DNA of 34,796 bases from Bacteroidales bacterium UBA1216 (GTDB lineage Bacteria > Bacteroidota > Bacteroidia > Bacteroidales > Paludibacteraceae): NCBI GenBank assembly GCA_002309255.1, contig DBXI01000050.1, positions 881-35,676 of the forward strand. Reading direction: 5' to 3'. A program made the translations under genes and the position numbers. The notes under the pieces were generated by a model. That model searched no databases. It was not told the DNA's origin and saw only the letters and a list, made by a program, of their open reading frames with translations. This document shows, one piece after another, positions 16,578 through 23,863 of the stretch. Every line of letters starts with the position of its first letter. The first letter of the stretch is position 1.

Positions 16578-17681
16578 ATGAAACCGATTATTGCGATCAC
16601 AGCCGGAGATATTAACGGTGTAAGTTATGAGATCATACTGAAAACGATTTTCCATCCTCATGTGCTTGAGGTGTGCACGCCTGTTGTGTATGGCAATGTT
16701 GCTATCGCCAAGCAGCATGCGCAGGTGTTGGATGAGGAGTACCGCACTCCTCAGGGCGTGATTATCAACGATGCGCGGAAAGTGCAGGAAGGTAAGGTGA
16801 ACGTTATCACCTGCTATCCTGACGATACCCCGCTTAACATAGGTCAAAGCACACCGGAAGCCGGCAAAGCCTCGCTGGCAAGCCTGAGACGAGCGTGCGC
16901 CGACCTTCAGCAAGGCTATGTACATGCCTTGGTGACAGCGCCGATCAACAAGTCGAACATCCAGTGCGACGAGTTCAAATACAGCGGACATACGGAGTAC
17001 CTGACCCATCTGTTCGGTACGAGTGAGCGTTCGCTGATGATGATGGTGAGTGATCTTCTGAAGGTGGCGTTGGTGACGAATCATGTGCCCATCACGGGGG
17101 TGGCTAACGATATCACAGTAGAGCGCATAGTGAATAAGTTGAGCATACTAAATGAGGCGCTGAAGAATGACTTTACCATTCGTCAGCCTCGCATAGCTGT
17201 ACTGTCGCTTAATCCTCACGCGGGCGATGGCGGATTGTTAGGTAAGGAGGAGCAGGAGATTATAATCCCTGCGATAAACGAGGCAAATAAGCAAGGTGTG
17301 TTGGCGTTTGGTCCGTATTCGTCGGACGGTTTCTTCGGCAGCGGTCACTTTTCGCACTTTGATGCTATACTGGCTATGTATCATGATCAGGGTTTGATCC
17401 CATTCAAATCGATGGACATGAGCGGCGTGAACTTCACCGCCGGGCTGAATATTGTTCGCACCTCTCCCGATCATGGGGTCGCATATGATTTGGCAGGTAA
17501 GAACCAGGCTTCGCCTCAGAGTTTCAGCAATGCTCTTTATATGGCGATAGAGGTCCTCAAGCAGCGTGCGCTGAACAAGGAGATCAATGCTAATCCGTTG
17601 CCCGTGCCCGAGCCACAGGTTGATACGAGGGAGTTCAGGAGCTTCTCGGAGCCCAAAAGTACGAATTTCAAAGCAAACTAA
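16578..17681 (+). CDS. pdxA: 4-hydroxythreonine-4-phosphate dehydrogenase
   Basis: A 367-residue protein matching PdxA, which oxidises 4-phosphohydroxy-L-threonine in the DXP-dependent pathway to pyridoxal phosphate. The N-terminal TAGDINGVSYEI, the substrate-binding TAPINKSN and SGHTEYL, NPHAGDGGLLGKEE, and the metal-site stretch AMYHDQGLIPFK are all present. A hydrophilic C-terminal tail of about 40 residues rich in Pro and Ser (PLPVPEPQVDTREF) goes beyond the catalytic core. It is 66 bp upstream of alaS, and a small GCGCT-aac-AGCGC hairpin (17689-17701) lies between them. No pdxJ or pdxB is seen here. Confidence 0.94.
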   Translation: MKPIIAITAGDINGVSYEIILKTIFHPHVLEVCTPVVYGNVAIAKQHAQVLDEEYRTPQGVIINDARKVQEGKVNVITCYPDDTPLNIGQSTPEAGKASLASLRRACADLQQGYVHALVTAPINKSNIQCDEFKYSGHTEYLTHLFGTSERSLMMMVSDLLKVALVTNHVPITGVANDITVERIVNKLSILNEALKNDFTIRQPRIAVLSLNPHAGDGGLLGKEEQEIIIPAINEANKQGVLAFGPYSSDGFFGSGHFSHFDAILAMYHDQGLIPFKSMDMSGVNFTAGLNIVRTSPDHGVAYDLAGKNQASPQSFSNALYMAIEVLKQRALNKEINANPLPVPEPQVDTREFRSFSEPKSTNFKAN

Positions 17682-17747
17682 GGCAAATGCGCTAACAGCG
17701 CTGAGGCTATTGGCTCTATAAGAATAAAGAAACTAACAGCTCAATAT

Positions 17748-20363
17748 ATGAAAGCAAACGAAATACGTAAATCGTTTTTGGATTTTATGGCAAGTAAGGG
17801 ACATCAGATCGTTCCTTCAGCCCCGATGGTCATCAAGGATGACCCGACACTGATGTTCACCAATGCGGGCATGAACCCGTGGAAGGGAATAATCTTAGGC
17901 AACGACCCGATCAAGTATGCTCGCGTGGCTGACAGTCAGAAGTGTCTTCGGGTGAGTGGCAAGCACAACGATCTGGAGGAGGTAGGGCATGATACCTATC
18001 ACCACACGATGTTCGAGATGCTTGGCAACTGGTCGTTCGGCGACTACTTCAAGCAGGGCGCGATAGATTTTGCGTGGGAGTACATAGTAGATGTGCTGAA
18101 GATAGACCCGAAGAACTTGTATGCCACCGTGTTTGAGGGCAGCAATGATGATGGACTGGATCGCGACAACGAAGCAGCCTCTCTCTGGGCAAAGCATCTG
18201 CCCGCCGATCATATCCTGAACGGCAACAAACACGACAACTTCTGGGAGATGGGTGACACGGGACCTTGCGGTCCGTGCTCTGAGATCCATGTTGATAGCC
18301 GTTCGGACGAGGAGAAAGCGAAGTTGCCCGGTCGGGAACTGGTGAACAAGGATCATCCTCAGGTGATAGAGATCTGGAACATCGTGTTCATGCAGTTCAA
18401 CCGCAAGGCTGACGGCAGTTTGGAGCCGTTGTCCATGAAGGTGATAGACACGGGTATGGGCTTTGAGCGTCTGGTTCGCACCATACAGTGCAAGACCTCG
18501 AACTATGACACCGATGTGTTCCAGCCGATGCTGGGGAAGATAGGCGAGCTCTGCCACTGCGAGTATGGCAAGGACGAGAAGACCGATGTGGCTATGCGCG
18601 TGATAGCCGACCATATACGCACTATTGCGTTTGCAATCACAGACGGGCAGTTGCCGAGCAACGAGAAAGCCGGCTATGTGATCCGCCGTATCCTGCGCCG
18701 TGCTGTGCGTTACGGCTATACATTCCTGGGTATGCGCGAGGCGTTCTTGTACAAGCTCGTGCCGCAACTGATAATCGATTTAGGTGAGGCTTATCCTGAA
18801 CTGGTGAAGCAAGAGTCGCAGATTACTCCGGTGATCAAGAGCGAGGAAGAGGCGTTCCTTCGCACGCTGGACAAGGGTATCACGCTTCTGGATAAACTGA
18901 TGGCTGACGCGAATCAAGCCGGCAAGACCGAGATCAGCGGTGTGGATGTGTTCACGCTGAAAGATACCTACGGCTTCCCGCTTGATCTGACTGAACTGAT
19001 CCTGCGTGAGAAGGGCTTCACCACCAACGAAGAGGAGTACAACAAAGCCCTGGAGCACCAGAAAGAGATGGGGCGTTCCGCCAACAAACAGGATCTGGGC
19101 GACTGGAACATCGTTCGCGAGGGCGACACGGAGTTTGTGGGCTACGATGAACTGGAGGTGGAGACGGAGATCCTGCGCTACCGTCAAGTGAGTCAGAAGG
19201 GCAAGTCGTTCTATCAAGTTGTTCTGTCTAAGACACCTTTTTACGCCGAGATGGGTGGCGAGGTTGGCGACACAGGTCATTTACGATTGAACGATTTACG
19301 ATTTACGATTTTGGATACCAAGCGCGAGAACGGTTTGCCGGTACATATTATGACCGAACTGCCGTCGGACGTGAATGCAACATTTGTTGCTTCGGTTGAT
19401 GCCGAGCGCCGTCAGGCGATTGCATGCAACCACTCGGCAACACATATCATCCACTACGCGCTTCGTCAGGTGCTTGGCGAGCATGTGGAGCAGAAAGGAT
19501 CGTTCGTTTCGCCCGACAGCCTGCGATTTGACTTTAGTCACTTCCAGAAAGTGTCTCCCGAAGAGCTGCGCAAGGTGGAGATCCTGGCAAACCAACTGAT
19601 TCGTTATGATCTGCATTTGGAGGAGAGCCGCCACACTCCGATTGCGAAGGCGAGGGAGATGGGTGCGATGGCGCTATTCGGCGAGAAGTATGGTGATGAT
19701 GTGCGCGTGATCAAGTACGGTCCGAGTATCGAGTTGTGTGGCGGTTGTCATGTATCGTCAACGGGTAGGATAGGTAGTGTGCGCATTGTGCTGGAGACAT
19801 CCGTAGCTGCCGGTATACGTCGTATTGAGGCTGTGACAGCCGCCAAGGCAGATGAGCTCTATTACACCATCCAGGATATGCATGCGGGACTGAAGAGTTT
19901 GTTCAACAACGCACCCGATCTGGCAGGAGCTATACGTAAGTCGATCGAGGAGAATGCCGGATTGAAGAAGCAAATCGAGCAGTTCATGGCAGAGAAAGTG
20001 GAGCTCTTCCGCGATGATCTGATTCGTCGTGCAGAGGACTTTGGTGACGTCAAATTGGTTCGTCTGCAGGGCGATGTTAACCCCGATATGCTCCGTGGCG
20101 CGTTCCCGCTTCTGCGCGGCAAGTTCACCGACGTGAAGTTCGCTGTAGTGGCGGCAACCCAGCATGAAGGCAAACCTACGATCGCAGTGTTCCTGAGTCA
20201 GCCGCTGGTGGATGCAGGAAAGAACGCCGGTTCGATGATCAAGTCAGCCGCCAAGTTGATACAAGGCGGTGGCGGTGGTCAGCCGTGGATGGCAACAGCC
20301 GGCGGGCGCGATGTGAACGGACTGACTGCTGCGCTGGATGACCTACTGGCTGCGCTGAAATAG
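17748..20363 (+). CDS. alaS: alanine-tRNA ligase
   Basis: An 871-residue class II synthetase of the usual length. The catalytic domain carries MFTNAGMNPWKGI, HNDLEEVGHDTYHHTMFEML and the GNWSFGDYFK motif. The editing domain has the zinc HxxxH in NHSATHIIHYALR and CGGCHVSSTG. The C-terminal C-Ala domain, rich in glycine near its end (IQGGGGGQPWMATAGG), helps dimerisation and tRNA binding. A short tandem heptamer tract lies in the coding sequence ahead of the editing domain and remains in frame. The gene is the third of its run. Confidence 0.96.
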   Translation: MKANEIRKSFLDFMASKGHQIVPSAPMVIKDDPTLMFTNAGMNPWKGIILGNDPIKYARVADSQKCLRVSGKHNDLEEVGHDTYHHTMFEMLGNWSFGDYFKQGAIDFAWEYIVDVLKIDPKNLYATVFEGSNDDGLDRDNEAASLWAKHLPADHILNGNKHDNFWEMGDTGPCGPCSEIHVDSRSDEEKAKLPGRELVNKDHPQVIEIWNIVFMQFNRKADGSLEPLSMKVIDTGMGFERLVRTIQCKTSNYDTDVFQPMLGKIGELCHCEYGKDEKTDVAMRVIADHIRTIAFAITDGQLPSNEKAGYVIRRILRRAVRYGYTFLGMREAFLYKLVPQLIIDLGEAYPELVKQESQITPVIKSEEEAFLRTLDKGITLLDKLMADANQAGKTEISGVDVFTLKDTYGFPLDLTELILREKGFTTNEEEYNKALEHQKEMGRSANKQDLGDWNIVREGDTEFVGYDELEVETEILRYRQVSQKGKSFYQVVLSKTPFYAEMGGEVGDTGHLRLNDLRFTILDTKRENGLPVHIMTELPSDVNATFVASVDAERRQAIACNHSATHIIHYALRQVLGEHVEQKGSFVSPDSLRFDFSHFQKVSPEELRKVEILANQLIRYDLHLEESRHTPIAKAREMGAMALFGEKYGDDVRVIKYGPSIELCGGCHVSSTGRIGSVRIVLETSVAAGIRRIEAVTAAKADELYYTIQDMHAGLKSLFNNAPDLAGAIRKSIEENAGLKKQIEQFMAEKVELFRDDLIRRAEDFGDVKLVRLQGDVNPDMLRGAFPLLRGKFTDVKFAVVAATQHEGKPTIAVFLSQPLVDAGKNAGSMIKSAAKLIQGGGGGQPWMATAGGRDVNGLTAALDDLLAALK
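19279..19314. repeat. ATTTACG heptamer tract inside alaS
   Basis: Units ATTTACG, ATTGAACG (one base longer), ATTTACG, ATTTACG and a divergent ATTTTGG. They encode the LRLNDLRFTIL stretch between GEVGDTG and DTKREN, in a surface segment that varies between homologues. Confidence 0.7.
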
Positions 20364-20402
20364 AGCGCTTTGCAGAAAGAGCAAAGAGCGCTTTGCAGAA
20401 AG
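20362..20402. repeat. two 18-bp direct repeats after alaS
   Basis: AGAGCGCTTTGCAGAAAG occurs at 20362-20379 and identically at 20385-20402, a 23-bp period. The first copy begins inside the alaS TAG. The repeat fills most of the spacer to gtrA. Confidence 0.85.
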
Positions 20403-20418
20403 CTAAAAGACTAATTAC

Positions 20419-20862
20419 ATGAAGTTACCATCATCATATTTGCCATACAGGGTGCGATCGGCTGTGCGGTTCACGGTAGTTGGCACGACAGGAATGTTCC
20501 TGCAGACGTGGTTCTTTATGGCTGCGCTGCTTTGGCTGTCGCAACCGGATAAAGGATCGCTGCTGTATTATGTGGCATTCGGAATTGGTTATGTGGTGGA
20601 GATGATCCCGAACTATCTGTTCTCCAACTGGTACACGTTCGGGACGCGACCTAACCTGAAGAATGCCGGCGGGTTTGTTTTGGCTCGCGTAATCAATATG
20701 GCGATACAGTTAGGCTTGCTGCCGTTGGCGCTCAAAATGTTCTCCACATGGAGGGATGACTATATAAGCTTTGTGGTGATCTTCATAGGCGGATGTATCA
20801 ACTACATAATATGCGTGATCTTCTTCAAGCCGAAAAAGAAACCCGAAACCGCAGAGGATTAA
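20419..20862 (+). CDS. GtrA-family membrane protein
   Basis: A 147-residue protein with four hydrophobic segments (about residues 17-38, 47-66, 86-107 and 116-135) and the family's FTVVGTTGMFLQT and NYLFSNWYTFG motifs. GtrA-like proteins are thought to flip undecaprenyl-phosphate-linked sugars across the inner membrane for surface glycosylation. A glycosyltransferase partner is not adjacent. Its C-terminus, KPETAED, is encoded in the palindrome that also encodes the end of the opposing gene, and the two stop codons overlap. Confidence 0.85.
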   Translation: MKLPSSYLPYRVRSAVRFTVVGTTGMFLQTWFFMAALLWLSQPDKGSLLYYVAFGIGYVVEMIPNYLFSNWYTFGTRPNLKNAGGFVLARVINMAIQLGLLPLALKMFSTWRDDYISFVVIFIGGCINYIICVIFFKPKKKPETAED

Positions 20863-20875
20863 TCCTCTGCGGTTT
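20846..20875. terminator. bidirectional palindromic terminator spanning two stop codons
   Basis: A perfect 30-bp palindrome (left half 20846-20860, right half 20861-20875) with ACCGCAGAGGATT and its complement around a central TTAA. A T-rich run follows on the plus strand (TTTTTC) and on the minus strand (TTTCGGG). Both TAA codons lie in its centre. Confidence 0.85.
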
Positions 20876-21611
20876 TTCTTTCGTCGAGTTCATCGAGTTC
20901 GTCGAGTGACTCGATTACAGCTTCGATGTTTGAGCCGTTAACCTCAATGACCTTGATGGTTGAGGCTGTCAGTCCGCCCAAGGACAAGAACCAGATGAGC
21001 AGTGTGATGATCCAGAACTTCATGCTCGGGTGCTTGCGTTCTCGGCTGTACTTGACGATCCAGTGGATGATCATGTAGATGGGTATTGCGATAGCCGCGA
21101 TAGCAGACAAGCAAAGTACCCACGTCCATCCCACACTACCGCCGAGTAGTTCGAAACCGAGTGCGGGAACGAGTGCCATGCCTCCGAGACTTACGCCGAA
21201 GAACGCCATCATTAGTGCGAATATGACAGCGAGCACAGGGAATAGGATTTGCAGGCCTATGATGATCAGTATAGCCTTGAGTACGATGGTAAGTACTCGT
21301 CCTACTCCGCGTCGGCTGATGCGCTCGCTCTTGAATACTGGACGACGGTTTTCTCCGAATTCAGTGGGTTCGCCTATGCGCGCGCGCACGTCGCGAACCA
21401 TATTAATAGTAACAGACTCGAATTTGTGGTCGAAGAGTGCAGCCTGGAAGAGTTCGGCTATGCGGCTCTCCAGATCGTCCATGACGTCTTTGCATTCGTC
21501 TGCAGGTAGGCGGCTCTCGATGTCCGAGAGGTAATCCTTGAGCAGCAGGTAAGCATCCTCGTCGATATTGAATACGGCACCGTGCAGATTGATAGAGCGT
21601 GTTAGTTTCAT
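20859..21611 (-). CDS. PspC-associated membrane protein of the padR cassette
   Basis: A 250-residue protein. Its N-terminal about 85 residues (INLHGAVFNIDEDAYLLLKDYL, split by acidic and helical turns, then a DDLESRIAELF stretch and IGEPTEFGE) form a soluble domain that in Bacteroidota is usually joined to, or placed beside, a PspC domain. After it come four hydrophobic segments (about residues 105-140, 142-160, 162-185 and 195-215) and an acidic tail with repeated DELDELDE. It overlaps the PadR gene by ATGA, so the regulator and membrane protein are made together. The function is unknown; a role in envelope stress is plausible because PspC is a phage-shock protein. Confidence 0.65.
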   Translation of the reverse strand: MKLTRSINLHGAVFNIDEDAYLLLKDYLSDIESRLPADECKDVMDDLESRIAELFQAALFDHKFESVTINMVRDVRARIGEPTEFGENRRPVFKSERISRRGVGRVLTIVLKAILIIIGLQILFPVLAVIFALMMAFFGVSLGGMALVPALGFELLGGSVGWTWVLCLSAIAAIAIPIYMIIHWIVKYSRERKHPSMKFWIITLLIWFLSLGGLTASTIKVIEVNGSNIEAVIESLDELDELDERKTAED

Positions 21612-21931
21612 TGTTCTGTGATTTTAGAGATTGATTGACTGATTGTGTTCCACTCTTCGTTGAGGGTAGCCACAAGTTGTTCGCCTTCATCGGTAAGTGT
21701 GAAGTACTTACGGGGTGGTCCGTCGGTAGATTCCTGCCATCGGTACTTGAGCAAGCCGTTGTTCTTCAGGCGTGAGAGTAGTGGATAGAGTGTCCCCTCG
21801 ACGACGAGCAGGTTGGCTTGCCGAAGCGTTTCCAGAATATCGGAGGTATATACTTCCTTCCGCGAGATGATGGTGAGGATGCAATACTCCAATATCCCTT
21901 TTCGCATCTGTGATTTGATGTTCTCAACCAT
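21608..21931 (-). CDS. PadR-family transcription regulator
   Basis: A 107-residue winged-helix regulator. The ILEYCILTIISRKEVYTSDI and EGTLYPLLSRLKNNGLL segments are the PadR DNA-binding wing and recognition helix; the GPPRKYFTLTDEG motif is diagnostic. PadR proteins repress neighbouring genes and often sense small molecules or envelope signals. Here it lies between the small PspC protein (52 bp upstream) and the membrane protein (ATGA overlap downstream), so it probably controls its own operon. Confidence 0.92.
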   Translation of the reverse strand: MVENIKSQMRKGILEYCILTIISRKEVYTSDILETLRQANLLVVEGTLYPLLSRLKNNGLLKYRWQESTDGPPRKYFTLTDEGEQLVATLNEEWNTISQSISKITEQ

Positions 21932-21983
21932 GGATAGGATGATTAATTACGTTAAACTTCTAAGAAAAGAGAAGTGTCACAGA

Positions 21984-22190
21984 TTAGTTGAGCTGCTCGT
22001 AATCGCTATTCGGCATAAGAATGAGCATAATGATGTAGAGCAGTAAACCAGGGAATCCAGCGCTGAAGATTGTGAGAGCAGCATAAGCTACACGAACGAG
22101 CGTGGGATCGATGTCAAAATACTCGGCGATACCGCCACATACTCCGCCTAACATCTTGTTAGCGCTACGAGTTAATCTTTTTGTTGCCAT
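21984..22190 (-). CDS. small PspC-domain protein
   Basis: A 68-residue protein made almost entirely of one PspC domain: LTRSANKMLGGVCGGIAEYF, DIDPTLVRVAY, then a hydrophobic segment with LLLYIIMLILMP. PspC domains sit in the inner membrane and take part in sensing envelope stress. It is the first gene of the cassette and carries the promoter. Confidence 0.92.
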   Translation of the reverse strand: MATKRLTRSANKMLGGVCGGIAEYFDIDPTLVRVAYAALTIFSAGFPGLLLYIIMLILMPNSDYEQLN

Positions 22191-22241
22191 ACTTGTATAA
22201 ATTTTGAGGGTTAATATTGTCGTTTGTTATGAAATCCGATG

Positions 22242-22272
22242 CAAAGATACGACAAATTTTAGAACTATGCAA
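22242..22272 (-). promoter_or_regulatory. Bacteroidota-type promoter for the pspC-padR cassette
   Basis: A minus-strand -33 TTG (22272-22270), 20 bp, and a -7 TATCTTTG (22249-22242), leaving a leader of roughly 45 nt. Confidence 0.7.
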
Positions 22273-22365
22273 TACATAGTAGTATAAAAAAGAAAAAGGG
22301 TCCTCGTTTTTGCGAATTCTGTCAAGTGTTGTTAGCAAAATGGGGGTGATATTCGGCCTTATGGT

Positions 22366-22932
22366 CTATTGGAAGAAAGAGAAATGCACGCTGCCGTATG
22401 TGCGTAGGTCAAGGAAGTGCGGATGGCCGGAGAAGTCGTATTGATCACCATGCTCCAGAACGAATAGTCCGCCGGGTTTGAGTAGTCCGGGTACGATGAG
22501 TGAGGGCAGGGTAGGCAGTTCGTCGAGTGCATAGGGCGGGTCAGCGAAGATGAGGTTGTACTTTGGTCCGCGCCAGATGGGTTCGTCGGGATTGGAGGAT
22601 GTTGTGTAGTTGTTGCGGAGGAACTTGAACACATCTGCTCGGATGAGGTGTAGGTTGTTGATGCCAAGTGATTTGCAGGTTGATATGATGAAGTTCTGCT
22701 GTGTGTGTGCGAGTTCGACAGCGGTTACCTCACGCGCTCCGCGTGAGATGCACTCCAGACCTATACCACCTGTTCCGGCGAAGAGGTCGAGGATGTCAGC
22801 TCCCTCGATTTCCATCCGGTTGACGAGCAGATTGAACAGACTCTCCTTGGCAAAGTCAGTTGTAGGTCTTGCTGTTATATTTTTAGGGGGCATCAGACGA
22901 CGCCCCCTAAATTTACCGCTGATAATTCGCAT
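22366..22932 (-). CDS. rsmD: 16S rRNA (guanine(966)-N2)-methyltransferase
   Basis: A 188-residue class I SAM methyltransferase. MRIISGKFRGRRL and the ARPTTDFAKESLFNLL stretch are diagnostic for RsmD; the SAM loop is LDLFAGTGGIGLEC and the catalytic motif is FADPPYAL. It modifies 16S rRNA during 30S assembly. It begins 3 bp after the preceding pseudopilin-like gene. A 10-bp inverted repeat, TTTAGGGGGC / GCCCCCTAAA, lies near its 5' end, within conserved coding sequence. Confidence 0.94.
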   Translation of the reverse strand: MRIISGKFRGRRLMPPKNITARPTTDFAKESLFNLLVNRMEIEGADILDLFAGTGGIGLECISRGAREVTAVELAHTQQNFIISTCKSLGINNLHLIRADVFKFLRNNYTTSSNPDEPIWRGPKYNLIFADPPYALDELPTLPSLIVPGLLKPGGLFVLEHGDQYDFSGHPHFLDLRTYGSVHFSFFQ

Positions 22933-22935
22933 ATA

Positions 22936-23685
22936 TTATTCCCAGTTACCGGCGTTGTTGTTCGGAGCGTCGATTGACCCAACTTTGAGTCCGGGATAGT
23001 GGTCGAGCTTCTTCTCCTTGTCGATGAGGTTAACGAGCTCCTGCTTATCCTGGTCGGCGAGATATGTCTCGAAGGGTGCTCGTGCCTCGAACAGAGGAAC
23101 ATGTATACCTTGTGATGTTTTGTAGGTGTCGTTAACCTCGATCTCGAAGCGAATGTTGTCGGAGAATGGGATCAGAACGATCTGGTCGATGTTCTCGGCG
23201 TTGAACTCACCCTTGTAGAGTGTCTCGATCATGTTTCGCTCGATGGTGTCGCGTCGGAATCCTTGCAGTCCTGCAGCGATGACGTCCTTGTCGTTCTTCC
23301 AGATGTACTCGTAGAGAGCATCCTGATCATCAGTTTTGAGTTTGCTCATTGCTTTAGCCTTGGCTTTCTCGATGAGCTTAACTGCTTTGTGCTCGGTCAT
23401 ACCTTTCTCGAGCTGTGCATCGGTAAGTGAACCTTCCTTGAGCACTTCCTTCTTAGGAGCGTTCTTGAGGAACAGTAGCAGGGAGTCGGGATCAGCGATG
23501 AACCTTCCGTGCTGGTTCTTGAACTCCACCTCTGCAGTGCGGATGTGAATAAGGTTCTTCACCACAGCATCCTCGCGTGCCACACGCGTCTCTTCGAACT
23601 GAATAGGGGTTACCACGCTGTCGACGCAGATATATGCCAAAAAGACAATAGCTGCAGCCAGCAAAATACGAAATGTAGTTTTCAT
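22936..23685 (-). CDS. membrane-anchored protein with a pseudopilin-like N-terminus
   Basis: A 249-residue protein with a short basic start and one hydrophobic helix (FRILLAAAIVFLAYICV, residues 5-21). It continues with VVKNLIHIRTAEVEFKNQHG, which resembles the helix and following turn of type II secretion pseudopilins (a helix with IRTAxxxYxxxxGRY). The rest is hydrophilic and lysine-rich; a second conserved-looking part near residues 165-220 has IRFEIEVNDTYKTS and PLFEARAPFETYL. I do not recognise a named family. The predicted place is the periplasm, anchored to the inner membrane. It is co-transcribed with rsmD. Confidence 0.72.
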   Translation of the reverse strand: MKTTFRILLAAAIVFLAYICVDSVVTPIQFEETRVAREDAVVKNLIHIRTAEVEFKNQHGRFIADPDSLLLFLKNAPKKEVLKEGSLTDAQLEKGMTEHKAVKLIEKAKAKAMSKLKTDDQDALYEYIWKNDKDVIAAGLQGFRRDTIERNMIETLYKGEFNAENIDQIVLIPFSDNIRFEIEVNDTYKTSQGIHVPLFEARAPFETYLADQDKQELVNLIDKEKKLDHYPGLKVGSIDAPNNNAGNWE

Positions 23686-23744
23686 GTATGTGTTATTTTA
23701 TTAAATTATGTATCAAAAATGAGATAGTTCCCACTAAAACGCTA

Positions 23745-23776
23745 CAAATTTACAAAATTATTTTGATATTTGCAAA
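23745..23776 (-). promoter_or_regulatory. promoter for the pseudopilin-like gene and rsmD
   Basis: A minus-strand -33 TTTG (23776-23773), 20 bp, and a -7 TAAATTTG (23752-23745). It overlaps the opposing rel promoter by 15 bp. Confidence 0.7.
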
Positions 23777-23792
23777 TTTTTTTTTAATTTTG
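23762..23792 (+). promoter_or_regulatory. promoter for the rel-recR operon
   Basis: A -33 TTTG (23762-23765), 19 bp, and a -7 TAATTTTG (23785-23792), leaving a leader of about 65 nt. Overlap with the divergent promoter means that the two cannot easily be occupied at once. Confidence 0.7.
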
Positions 23793-23863
23793 CATAGATT
23801 TTGTGCAGGTATTTTCAGATTTATCACAAAAAATAACAATTTTGGGCAAAATCTGCAGCAAAA

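Noticed and set aside
22882..22911. TTTAGGGGGC/GCCCCCTAAA inverted repeat as a terminator
   Set aside because: It lies within conserved RsmD coding sequence and has no T-run on either strand.
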